From NCBI GenBank assembly GCA_021927905.1, contig BLLK01000052.1, positions 250,501 through 314,500 of the forward strand: DNA of 64,000 nt, given 5' to 3'. Positions 52,742 to 62,713 of this stretch are shown here, one piece after another. The position numbers and the translations under genes were made by a program. Origin of the DNA: Chaetoceros tenuissimus. Lineage: Eukaryota > Bacillariophyta > Thalassiosirophyceae > Chaetocerotales > Chaetocerotaceae. Under the pieces are notes generated by a model. That model was given only the letters and a program-made list of their open reading frames with translations, was not told the DNA's origin and did not search any database. How positions within the stretch are numbered: position 1 is the first letter of the stretch; each line of letters opens with the position of its first letter.

Positions 52742-53592
52742 GATGGAAAAAGTTACAATAAGTGTTTCTATTTTTGGCAGGCAGTAAGCTAGAAGTGCTT
52801 GAACAATTGTTTCTTAATTATAGTCCTTACATGGAAAACCTTTTTGCAATTCGACATCTCACGAATGAGTTGTTTTATATACTTATCTGAGAGCTCAGGT
52901 GGAGTCAAGCAATGAGAACTACAAACAGACGACCCTACGGCGTAAGTACCGCACGTTCGTACTTGTGTTCTGATGAGTTTGCAATAATTTATGTGAAGTA
53001 TCCATTTGCCACCCTTCATCCCCCTATCGAGAGGAGGAAGCCAAGTAATTTTTTTAAATTTCTTTGATCTTTGCCTCAAGCAAAGATAATCATTTCGACA
53101 CATTTGACAATCATTATGTTCGACCAACAAAGGCACAATGCAATCCGTATGAAAGGCATTTGCACACTCATCATTCTTAGATCACGCGATATCACATATT
53201 CTTCGCAACAAATCTTTGGGATTATAAAGATCAGTGTCATTGCTTTCAGAGCAGATAGAGTTTAGGTTACATTTATTCATGGCTCGTATGCTACGAAGAG
53301 TCTCGACCATAATATCATGCTTCCTTTGCAGAATAGATTGCTGAGCTTTTAAATCTTCTTTGTCGTGCTCATTTTCAGTATTAAACTTTATCTCTTTCTG
53401 CTCCTTATCTCCATTCAAGTACATCAAACTAAGAAGAAAGCCTCAAATGACCTCATCTTCCTTTGACTTCGTAGAGGAGATGACTTTCTTATGAACAAGA
53501 GCGACTTGTGAGGACAAGAGGTTTTTAATTATTGAGATCATTTCTCGTAAAAAACCCTGTAGGTTAATATTTGGTTCAGCATAGAAAAAGCC
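52742..53592 (-). pseudogene. Relic of an LNR-RING C-terminus joined to a receptor tail
   Basis: Minus-strand pieces: a linker (ILQRKHDIMVETLRSIRAM), the start of a finger reduced to LRRICDIA and a stop, then CANAFHTDCIVPLLVEHNDC and CQMCRNDYLCL. At the outer end (53592-53540) lies part of the 7TM receptor tail (FFYAEPNINLQG). Same composition as 54339-54990 in mirror image. Confidence 0.65.
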
Positions 53593-53595
53593 TTT

Positions 53596-54249
53596 CGGCT
53601 TTTGTACCATAGTGGGACTGGGGAAGAAATTATTGGCGTATAAAATGCAGAAAAGAAGCGTTTGTATCTTCTCATGCGCTCAACGATGGGATGGGAGGAC
53701 GAAGATACTCCCATTGAAAACTATTTATTGCGAGAAAAGGTGGTTCACACTCCTATTTGTGATACATAGTCAAATTGCATCACGGAGCATTGTTGAATTT
53801 CATCCCTATGGTCTCGAACCAATTTTGATGGCTATCGTCTCTTCGGCAAATTTTTAAAATGACTTGATTCAGTTGGCGTTTGAGCAGACAGTGAATTTAA
53901 GCGATTATCGGTGGCTGAATAAGGGCAATAGTATACCTGATAATCTAATCCTTTTGAATATACTTGGATTCTCATAAATGCATCGAAAACAAAATATAAT
54001 TGATCCGCAAAACTATTCTAGACATAACTGAAATCAGGAAATATATTTATTTAGGATCTATCTTACAATTTAAACATAAGAATGAGTTCAAACTATTGTT
54101 TCGTGGCCGTGTTTTTAATTCTGTAATACAAATAACGAAAGCGAACAAAAAATGACTACGGTCATTGGAAATGAGGAATCTCCTTCTTTTTCCCTCCTTT
54201 TCTCCCCTTCTTCTTTATTATCCCAGTCCCACTATGGTACAAAAGCCGA
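53596..54249. mobile_element. Possible small non-autonomous element with 29-bp perfect inverted ends
   Basis: A 29-base sequence starting TTCGGCTTTTGTACCATAG (53599 region) has a perfect reverse complement ending at about 54249 (CTATGGTACAAAAGCCGAA). About 590 bases between them have no convincing gene. It sits exactly at the centre of the second large inverted repeat. It could be a MITE-like element or simply the innermost remnant of the palindrome arms. No target duplication is clear. Confidence 0.5.
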
Positions 54250-54338
54250 ATCTTCTTCTCGGAAGCTCGAAGAAAATGTGAAAGAATGTTTAGGGTTCTC
54301 ATCGACGCAAAAATGACGTCATCTCCGTCAACTGATAT
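54250..54338. repeat. Copy of the CDPK upstream region
   Basis: AGCTCGAAGAAAATGTGAAAGAATGTTTAGG.. through a TGACGTCA palindrome (54314-54321) matches 62530-62600 upstream of the intact CDPK, including a TTCTCAT box (54290-54302). Confidence 0.7.
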
Positions 54339-54990
54339 ATGGTTATCAGCTACGATCTTTCATCAATTAAAACGCCAGCTGATTTATCGCGGGCATCGAA
54401 GGAGTCGAAGAAGTCTCTGGGAGGAGGCTTTTTCTATGCTGAACCAAATATTAACCTACAGGGTTTTTTACGAGAAATGATCTCAATAATTAAAAACCTC
54501 TTGTCCTCACAAGTCGCTCTTGTTCATAAGAAAGTCATCTCCTCTACGAAGTCAAAGGAAGATGAGGTCATTTGAGGCTTTCTTCTTAGTTTGATGTACT
54601 TGAATGGAGATAAGGAGCAGAAAGAGATAAAGTTTAATACTGAAAATGAGCACGACAAAGAAGATTTAAAAGCTCAGCAATCTATTCTGCAAAGGAAGCA
54701 TGATATTATGGTCGAGACTCTTCGTAGCATACGAGCCATGAATAATGTAACCTAAACTCTATCTGCTCTGAAAGCAATGACACTGATCTTTATAATCCCA
54801 AAGATTTGTTGCGAAGAATATGTGATATCGCGTGATCTAAGAATGATGAGTGTGCAAATGCCTTTCATACGGATTGCATTGTGCCTTTGTTGGTCGAACA
54901 TAATGATTGTCAAATGTGTCGAAATGATTATCTTTGCTTGAGGCAAAGATCAAAGAAATTTAAAAAAATTACTTGGCTTCCTCCTCTCGA
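54339..54990 (+). pseudogene. Chimera of 7TM receptor tail and RING linker, then RING relic
   Basis: The frame ISYDLSSIKTPADLSRAS..GGGFFYAEPNINLQGF is the end of the 7TM receptor family tail (compare 40840-40950). It runs directly into VHKKVISSTKSKEDE, the juxtamembrane linker of the LNR-TM-RING gene. A large deletion between the two genes explains this. A decayed finger follows (54800-54950). Confidence 0.65.
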
Positions 54991-55275
54991 TAGGGGGATG
55001 AAGGGTGGCAAATGGATACTTCACATAAATTATTGCAAACTCATCAGAACACAAGTACGAACGTGCGGTACTTACGCCGTAGGGTCGTCTGTTTGTAGTT
55101 CTCATTGCTTGACTCCACCTGAGCTCTCAGATAAGTATATAAAACAACTCATTCGTGAGATGTCGAATTGCAAAAAGGTTTTCCATGTAAGGACTATAAT
55201 TAAGAAACAATTGTTCAAGCACTTCTAGCTTACTGCCTGCCAAAAATAGAAACACTTATTGTAACTTTTTCCATC

Positions 55276-55587
55276 ATGGGGGAATCTCCTGGGAAGACAT
55301 TTGCAATTACTTTTGTGGTATTTGCCTTCGTCTATACTACAATTTACTTTGCATGTCATTATTACTGCTGCTCCGATCGTGATCGGTATGGGCAACACAG
55401 GATGCCAGATAGTATAGAGCGATATCAGCAAAGATTGGATGCCCTGGAACAACAGGCGCAGAGAGGAGAAACAGAGGACGTACTAAACGTTAGCAGAAGC
55501 TCCAATGCATCCATCAATGGACGAGCAAGAGGAAGCACAAATCGTACAACAGACACTCATCTTGGTACTTACACATCTTCTGCATAA
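55276..55587 (+). CDS. Small single-helix membrane protein (unit copy 3)
   Basis: Protein-identical to copies 2 and 4 (103 residues). The region before it carries GTAGTTCTCATTG at 55095, a variant of the TTCTCAT box, 180 bases before the ATG. Confidence 0.6.
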   Translation: MGESPGKTFAITFVVFAFVYTTIYFACHYYCCSDRDRYGQHRMPDSIERYQQRLDALEQQAQRGETEDVLNVSRSSNASINGRARGSTNRTTDTHLGTYTSSA

Positions 55588-56852
55588 GGGAGTTGTCTTG
55601 TAAGGAAAAATTTCTATCGAGATATTTGATACAGTATCTTGCCACATGCTGCTATCTTATTTCAAAGATCAATGAGGCTAACTTATCTCGAAACCAAATA
55701 TGTAAAAGAATTAAGAATTCACAAGAAATCTCAAGGACGAGGCAGACTTTTCTCGAGCTTTCAAAATTCTATTCTGCTAAAACAAAACATAGTATCATCG
55801 TCGAGTCTCTTTGTGTCATTCGAGCATCTTAAACAGTCTCCCTTTGAATGAAGTTGTCAATGAGAATGAGGATTTTCATAACTCAAATTCCAATCTCTAA
55901 CGTGCTAGTCACAAGGTGATTAACTAAAATGCTCACTATTTGATAAGTATTTCAATTGGGAGATTACAGAGAAATACTCGAGGATGAGGAAGAACAATGC
56001 TAGAAACGAGGAAGAACAAAGGAAAGACTTCAAAGCGAGACAATCCTGCAAAAGAAGCATAGCATCATCGTTGTGCCTTGCCGTAATATATGAGCTATGA
56101 ATAGCAAATGCCACCTGAACTCTGTTGAAGGCAGTTGCGATGATCTTCATGATCCCTCAGGCTGCTGCCAAATTTGTTTTGATGGGTACACCATAGGTAA
56201 TATCATTGCGTAGTCCAAGAATGAAGAGTATGCATATTCTTTTTATCTTCTTTGTTGATTAGGCATTCTGATTGACCTAGTTCTCGACATGGATATGTTT
56301 GCTTTAGTAGAAGATGAAGTGATCTGTTGCAGATTTCTTTTGTCGGTAGTGAGTAGTGTTGCCTTGTTTGATGTAAAAGAAACTGATGAAAATATCCTCA
56401 AATGAGAACTAGCTAACGGAGCATTTTACGAGATCTAATTTGTTTCTTATTCAGTAGCTATCATTCACTATCAAAAATGAATAACTCATGCTCTATAGGA
56501 GTAGTGTGGCGTTGATGTAAAAGAAACTGATGAAAATATCCATCCTAAAAAGTATATTACTCATGATAATCAAATTTTACTAATTTAATTTGTGAGGAAA
56601 AGTTAGGGTTCTCATTCAACTAGGGAGGTGTCAGTGCTATAGGAATTCTTTGCATTCTCATCCGCAGTTCCGCGAAAGTCTATCTAGTGTTACTCGTAAT
56701 CTATTCTTGAAAAGGAGGTAGAGGTGCTGATATATAGAACTAGATGTAGGGATTGCTCTATAACAAATTTATCTCCATTGAAAAAAGCATGATCACACCT
56801 AGTGCCTCTCCTCAAGAAGACTGGGAAGCCTGCCTCGCAAGGTAGATTCAGA
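55588..56852 (+). pseudogene. Decayed RING relic and promoter of TM-RING copy 3
   Basis: Direct counterpart of 44836-46029. Half RING at about 56160-56210. The TTCTCAT box is at 56603-56617. The original ATG of the TM-RING gene survives at 56788, but its frame closes after about 18 codons. Confidence 0.55.
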
Positions 56853-57422
56853 ATGAGCGCGGGAATGATAGTTGCCTTCGTGATATTTTTTCTACTACTG
56901 TTGCACTGTTGTTTTAGATTCTGCCATCATTATTACCAAGGCAGGCAGCAACAACAATGTATTGTTGAAAATCGTCGAACAAAAATTCTTGATAATATTT
57001 CACAGATGAGCATCCCCTACAAAATAGAGGCAAAAGATGAGGAGGTACAAATTGAATTTCACAACTCTTCTATTGAAGACGAATATGAAAATAGTTTGGA
57101 GATGGGGGTAAAGAGCAATGGAGAAAAACAGTTTGATGGTACTTCCATAAGCAACATTATCGTTCAAACTATGATGATTCAGGAAAGCGCAAGAAGAATG
57201 GAAAATCCGAATCCAAATTGTGAAGTTGGTCAAGTCCTATGTAACCAAAAGGAGTGTTCAATATGCGGCGATGAATACAAAAGCGGAGACAAAATTGCAT
57301 GGTCAAGGAATGAACAATGTTTTCATTTGTTCCATATTGAGTGTATCGTACCATGGTTAATGAATCATTCTGATTGTCCAATGTGTCGTAATGACTTTCT
57401 TTGTTTTCAGAATGAGGCTTAA
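56853..57422 (+). CDS. TM-RING-H2 protein, unit copy 3 (shorter N-terminus)
   Basis: 189 residues from the in-frame ATG at 56853 (MSAGMIVAFVIFFLLLLHCC). The upstream ATG used by copy 2 is lost from the frame because of small insertions (GAA and CCTGC) in the DWEAS region. Helix, linker and RING-H2 finger (CSICGDEYKSGD..CFHLFHIEC..CPMCR) are complete, so it may still be functional with only a few residues before the helix. Confidence 0.7.
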   Translation: MSAGMIVAFVIFFLLLLHCCFRFCHHYYQGRQQQQCIVENRRTKILDNISQMSIPYKIEAKDEEVQIEFHNSSIEDEYENSLEMGVKSNGEKQFDGTSISNIIVQTMMIQESARRMENPNPNCEVGQVLCNQKECSICGDEYKSGDKIAWSRNEQCFHLFHIECIVPWLMNHSDCPMCRNDFLCFQNEA

Positions 57423-57580
57423 GAACGAAATCGCAAGCTATTCTCGTACGTCCATTGAAACTTGAACTAGATAAATTAATATACAATTCATGATGCCCAT
57501 TTATCATTACTTTGTCATTATTCGATCAATACAATTTATTCCTTACTACCTGAAAGATCCATCTGTGCGGCAAGTGCTAT

Positions 57581-57722
57581 TTATTTTTGCATATGGAACT
57601 TTCTCTGTCCGCGAAAGATCTCAATAAACTCATTATAGCTTATAGAGCCATCTTTGTTTGCATCAACTACCTCAATCATTTTATCCACGTAGTCATGATC
57701 ATGGCAAGTTTCTCCAAAGACG
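57581..57722 (-). pseudogene. CDPK fragment: last EF-hand only
   Basis: Encodes ETCHDHDYVDKMIEVVDANK then the rest of EF-hand 4, and a stop at 57581. It is cut at 57722 by the junction with unit copy 4. Confidence 0.75.
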
Positions 57723-58378
57723 TTAAACTTTAATACTGAAAATGAGCACGACAAAGAAGATTTGAAAGCTCAGCAATCTATTCTGCAAAGGAAGCATGAT
57801 ATTATGGTCGAGACTCTTCGTAGCATACGAGCCATGAATAAATGTAACCTAAACTCTACTGAAAGCAATGACACTGATATTTATATCCCAACGATTTGTT
57901 GCGAAGAATATGTCAAAGGCGATGATAGTATCGCATGATCTAAGAATGATGAGTGTACAAATGCCTTTCATACGGATTGCATTGTGCCTTGGTTTGTCGA
58001 ACATAATGATTGTCAAATGTGTCGAAATGATTATTTTTGCTTGAGGCAAAGATCAAAGAAATTTAAAAAAATTACTTGGCTTCCTCCTCTCGATAGGGGG
58101 ATGAAGGGTGGCAAATGAATACTTCACATAAATTATTGCAAACTCATCAGAACACGAGTACGAACGTACGGTACTTACGCCGTAGGGTCGTCTGTTTGTA
58201 GTTCTCATTGCTTCACTCCACCTGAGCTCTCAGATAAGTATATAAAACAACTCATTCGTGAGATGTCGAATTGTAAAAAGGTTTTCCATGTAAGGACTAT
58301 AATTAAGAAACAATTGTTCAAGCACTTCTAGCTTACTGCCTGCCAAAAATAGAAACACTTATTGTAACTTTTTCCATC
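57723..58378 (+). pseudogene. RING relic and upstream region of small TM copy 4
   Basis: Linker (ILQRKHDIMVETLRSIRAMN), then PTICCEEYVKGDDSIA and a stop, then CTNAFHTDCIVPWFVEHNDC and CQMCRNDY. It is the least decayed copy of the LNR-RING finger in the units, still with a stop and a missing His. From 58090 the DNA is non-coding. Confidence 0.6.
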
Positions 58379-58690
58379 ATGGGGGAATCTCCTGGGAAGA
58401 CATTTGCAATTACTTTTGTGGTATTTGCCTTCGTCTATACTACAATTTACTTTGCATGTCATTATTACTGCTGCTCCGATCGTGATCGGTATGGGCAACA
58501 CAGGATGCCAGATAGTATAGAGCGATATCAGCAAAGATTGGATGCCCTGGAACAACAGGCGCAGAGAGGAGAAACAGAGGACGTACTAAACGTTAGCAGA
58601 AGCTCCAATGCATCCATCAATGGACGAGCAAGAGGAAGCACAAATCGTACAACAGACACTCATCTTGGTACTTACACATCTTCTGCATAA
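58379..58690 (+). CDS. Small single-helix membrane protein (unit copy 4)
   Basis: Identical in protein sequence to copies 2 and 3 (103 residues). Same helix, coiled segment and Ser/Thr-rich end. Confidence 0.6.
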   Translation: MGESPGKTFAITFVVFAFVYTTIYFACHYYCCSDRDRYGQHRMPDSIERYQQRLDALEQQAQRGETEDVLNVSRSSNASINGRARGSTNRTTDTHLGTYTSSA

Positions 58691-59950
58691 GGGAGTTGTC
58701 TTGTAAGGAAAAATTTCTATCGAGATATTTGATACAGTATCTTGCCACATGCTGCTATCTTATTTCAAAGATCAATGAGGCTAACTTATCTCGAAACCAA
58801 ATATGTAAAAGAATTAAGAATTCACAAGAAATCTCAAGGACGAGGCAGACTTTTCTCGAGCTTTCGAAATTCTATTCTGCTAAAACAAAACATAGTATCA
58901 TCGTCGAGTCTCTTTGTGTCATTCGAGCATCTTAAACAGTCTCCCTTTGAATGAAGTTGTCAATGAGAATGAGGATTTTCATAACTCAAATTCCAATCTC
59001 TAACGTGCTAGTCACAAGGTGATTAACTAAAATGCTCACTATTTGATAAGTATTTCAATTGGGAGATTACAGAGAAATACTCGAGGATGAGGAAGAACAA
59101 TGCTAGAAACGAGGAAGAACAAGGAAAGACTTCAAAGCGAGACAATCCTGCAAAAGAAGCATAGCATCATCGTTGTGCCCTACCGTAATATATGAGCTAT
59201 GAATAGTAAATGCCACCTTAACTCTGTTGAAGGCAGTACGATGATCTTCATAATCCCTCAGACTGCCCAATTTGTTTTGATGGGTACACCATAGGTAATA
59301 TCATTGCGTAGTCCAAGAATGAAGAGTATGCATATTCTTTTTATCTTCTTTGTTGATTAGGCATTCTGATTGACCTAGTTCTCGACATGGATATGTTTGC
59401 TTTAGTAGAAGATGAAGTGATCTGTTGCAGATTTCTTTTGTCGGTAGTGAGTAGTGTTGCCTTGTTTGATGTAAAAGAAACTGATGAAAATATCCTCAAA
59501 TGAGAACTAGCTAACGGAGCATTTTACGAGATCTAATTTGTTTCTTATTCAGTAGCTATCATTCACTATCAAAAATGAATAACTCATGCTCTATAGGAGT
59601 AGTGTGGCGTTGATGTAAAAGAAACTGATGAAAATATCCATCCTAAAAAGTATATTACTCATGATAATCAAATTTTACTAATTTAATTTGTGAGGAAAAG
59701 TTAGGGTTCTCATTCAACTAGGGAGGTGTCAGTGCTATAGGAATTCTTTGCATTCTCATCCGCAGTTCCGCGAAAGTCTATCTAGTGTTACTCGTAATCT
59801 ATTCTTGAAAAGGAGGTAGAGGTGCTGATATATAGAACTAGATGTAGGGATTGCTCTATAACAAATTTATCTCCATTGAAAAAAGCATGATCACACCTAG
59901 TGCCTCTCCTCAAGAAGACTGGGAAGCCTGCCTCGCAAGGTAGATTCAGA
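58691..59950 (+). pseudogene. Decayed RING relic and promoter of TM-RING copy 4
   Basis: Direct counterpart of 55588-56852 with few differences. TTCTCAT box at 59701-59715; half RING around 59263-59310. Confidence 0.55.
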
Positions 59951-60520
59951 ATGAGCGCGGGAATGATAGTTGCCTTCGTGATATTTTTTCTACTACTGTT
60001 GCACTGTTGTTTTAGATTCTGCCATCATTATTACCAAGGCAGGCAGCAACAACAATGTATTGTTGAAAATCGTCGAACAAAAATTCTTGATAATATTTCA
60101 CAGATGAGCATCCCCTACAAAATAGAGGTAAAAGATGAGGAGGTACAAATTGAATTTCACAACTCTTCTATTGAAGACGAATATGAAAATAGTTTGGAGA
60201 TGGGGGTAAAGAGCAATGGAGAAAAACAGTTTGATGGTACTTCCATAAGCAACATTATCGTTCAAACTATGATGATTCAGGAAAGCGCAAGAAGAATGGA
60301 AAATCCGAATCCAAATTGTGAAGTTGGTCAAGTCCTATGTAACCAAAAGGAGTGTTCAATATGCGGCGATGAATACAAAAGCGGAGACAAAATTGCATGG
60401 TCAAGGAATGAACAATGTTTTCATTTGTTCCATATTGAGTGTATCGTACCATGGTTAATGAATCATTCTGATTGTCCAATGTGTCGTAATGACTTTCTTT
60501 GTTTTCAGAATCAGGTTTGA
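59951..60520 (+). CDS. TM-RING-H2 protein, unit copy 4 (shorter N-terminus)
   Basis: 189 residues, almost identical to copy 3; visible differences are Val for Ala in the linker (KIEVKD) and a QV end in place of EA. All RING-H2 ligands are present. The last codons mark the end of the direct repeat: beyond about 60515 the sequence departs from copies 1-3. Confidence 0.7.
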   Translation: MSAGMIVAFVIFFLLLLHCCFRFCHHYYQGRQQQQCIVENRRTKILDNISQMSIPYKIEVKDEEVQIEFHNSSIEDEYENSLEMGVKSNGEKQFDGTSISNIIVQTMMIQESARRMENPNPNCEVGQVLCNQKECSICGDEYKSGDKIAWSRNEQCFHLFHIECIVPWLMNHSDCPMCRNDFLCFQNQV

Positions 60521-60671
60521 GATCGAAAGAATGCTACGACAGTAAAATTTTAACCGATAAATTTACATAAATACACGAAGCTTATGAATCTTTCTCCCAC
60601 CGATATTATTTCCTCTCATAATACCTGAAAGAAAGAGGACAAAGTATGATTCTAGTACATCCAGTCACCTT

Positions 60672-62398
60672 TTATTGCTCCATGTCGAACTTTTTCTGTC
60701 CGCGGAAGAACTCAATAAACTCATTATAGCTTATAGAGCCATCTTTGTTCGCATCAACTACCTCCATCATTTTATCTACATATTCATCATGGCAAGTATC
60801 TCCCAGAACATGGCAAATATTTTCTTTGCTAATGAATCCAGTACTATCAGAATCCATATTGTCAAATGCGTCTCTCAATTGACTTTCTTCTATATGCTGT
60901 TGCGCTTCCAAAGTAGCTGCAATGAATTCATTGTATAGAATACTTCCAGTTTGATGAATGTCAATACGTGAAAACATCTTTTCCAATGCTTCATCATTTA
61001 AACTCAAATGTTTGAGTTGCTTCTTGAACTCTTGTTTAGAAATGAGACCGGTATTCTCACTGTCAAATGAACGGAATACATCACGCAAATGTTTAATATC
61101 CTGTGAAGTTGTACGATGTGCAATCACATTGAGCACTACTTTCTTGAAGTCACCTGAATCAGCATAGGATAACAAACTTTTCTCTACTTCGTCCATCAAA
61201 CTTGGGTCTGGCTCTTTGGTAGAGAGCAAACTAATCTTTTTCAACCAGGTATGATTCAAAGCATCTTTTGCAGAAAGACGCTTCTCAGGAATCTTTTCCA
61301 ACAGACACTTGACAAAGTCTTTCGCATCTTGTGTGATTATTTTCCATACTTGGGAATCCATATTGTATTCACATTCAACAATCTTATCTGCAACCTCCTT
61401 CTTTGTATCTCCCCAAAATGGTTTAGATCCCGAAAGCAACATGTAGGCAATAACACCTAGTGAAAACATGTCCACTTTGTAGGTATAAGGCTTCCGCTCG
61501 ATAACTTCCGGCGCCATGGTATACACAGTTCCGACTCTATCATTGATAATAGCATTTGGATCGAGGTACTTTGTCGAGAGCCCAAAATCAATGATTTTGA
61601 CTTGTGCATCCGGTTCATTCGATTCAAACATGACATTTTCGAATTTCACTGCGCAATACAGACAAAAGTATAAGTAAGACTGCTCACAAGTGTGAAATAG
61701 AAGATAATATTGATATTTTCATGGTACTTACAATCTCGATGCATAATTTGATTGGAATGCATATAGGTCAACGCATTCAACAGGGAAGAAATAATTTCAG
61801 CAGCCTGTCGTTCCGAGTATGGTCTACGAGAGTACAAATCCCCACCTGTACAAAGTTCCATAATGATGCTGATATTTTTCCTCGTATGAAATGTTTCATA
61901 ATCTTTCAAGATGTTTGGATGATTGAGTGATCGGAAAATATCAATTTCATTTCTCATTTCTTGCAAGTATTCATCGTTGACAAGTCTTGTATCAATCATT
62001 TTGAGTGCAAAGTACTTTTTAGCTTGTGAAGAATCATTTTCCTCTACAGATTGCTTGATATGCTTGGAACTGGAAAAGCAACCGCAAAAGATGCTTGAAG
62101 CAATGTGAGACGAAGACTCCTTCTTGAGTTTCCGAGTAACTCGATATATGTTGGAAATGGAACCAAGGCCAATCACTGCATCTTTATTGTAATAGTTCCA
62201 TACATTCTTTCTTCCAATATCTCGATCTTGAATGTAGCGATTTTCAAAGCGTTTCAATTCACCTTTAGGAGACTCATCTGGTCCACAGCCGCAAGTTTTA
62301 GATTTCGGATCTTTTGCACGAATCTCGCAACATGATTTGTAACTTGTAGTGCTATGAATTGAAGCAGGTATGGTGCTTCCTCTACTTTTAGCACTCAT
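60672..62398 (-). CDS. Calcium-dependent protein kinase (CDPK), intact, two exons
   Basis: Exon 1 (62398-61732) and exon 2 (61648-60672) join in phase 1 across an 83-bp GTAAGT-AG intron placed exactly within HRD|LKFEN, giving 547 residues. Ser/Thr kinase motifs: Gly-rich loop GLGSISNIY (77-85), ATP Lys133 (ALKMID), helix C Glu near 151, HRD 220-222, DFG 243-245 and MAPEV. The autoinhibitory junction and four EF-hands (DSENTGLISKQE, DIHQTGSILYNE, DSDSTGFISKEN, DANKDGSISYNE) follow. CDPKs convert cytosolic calcium signals to phosphorylation. There is no Gly2, so no N-myristoylation; an insert of about 40 Ser-rich residues (92-128) separates the Gly loop from the Lys. It is the parent of all damaged fragments to the left. 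Confidence 0.92.
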
Positions 62399-62713
62399 TT
62401 TTAATTGTACTTGTAGTATATATCTCACTATTTTATTTTATAGATGTGGGTCAACTGTTAATAATTGAAAACATTTGTAGATTCAAATGAATACAAATGA
62501 ATGGTGAAGGGAGAATCTTCTCGATTCTCGAAGAAAAATGTGAAAGAATGTTTAGGGTTCTCATCAACGCAAAGATGACGTCATCCACGTCAACTTACTT
62601 ACAAGACACGAAACGAAAAGTATCTTTTCTTTCGTATCTTTCACACATTGGCATATCCCTTACATCTTCTTTCATCTGTCCTTTTCTTTTGGGTAGATAC
62701 CTAACAAACATTA
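62399..62713. promoter_or_regulatory. Divergent promoter of CDPK and four-helix protein
   Basis: Contains GTTTAGGGTTCTCATC (62550-62565), about 160 bases before the ATG at 62714, and the palindrome TGACGTCA (62576-62583), a CRE/bZIP-type site. The central part is duplicated at 54250-54338. Confidence 0.55.
62576..62583. promoter_or_regulatory. TGACGTCA palindrome (CRE/bZIP-type site)
   Basis: A perfect 8-base palindrome, also present at 54314-54321 in the duplicated fragment. In diatoms TGACGT-type cores are known from CO2/cAMP-responsive promoters; relevance here is inferred. Confidence 0.45.

Larger units (their letters stand above)
49800..53592 (-). repeat. Unit copy 2 (inverted): right arm of pair 1, left arm of pair 2
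   Basis: Carries, on the minus strand, the LNR-RING tail relic, the small TM gene, the RING relic and the TM-RING gene, with the CDPK C-terminus on plus. It is the mirror of 54424-57722, nearly base-identical close to the centre. Confidence 0.8.
54424..57722 (+). repeat. Unit copy 3: right arm of pair 2 and first direct repeat
   Basis: Mirror image of 49800-53592. The part from about 54630 is repeated directly at 57723-60530 with a period of about 3.1 kb. Confidence 0.8.
57723..60530 (+). repeat. Unit copy 4: second direct repeat
   Basis: Begins abruptly inside the RING linker (TTTAATACTGAAAATGAGC) next to a cut CDPK fragment, and runs to the end of the TM-RING gene, beyond which the intact CDPK follows. 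Small TM proteins of copies 2, 3 and 4 are identical in sequence. Confidence 0.8.

Noticed and set aside
58696-58935. 79-codon frame after the small TM gene (also in copies 2 and 3)
   Set aside because: No ATG start; it is the decayed linker of the former TM-RING gene.
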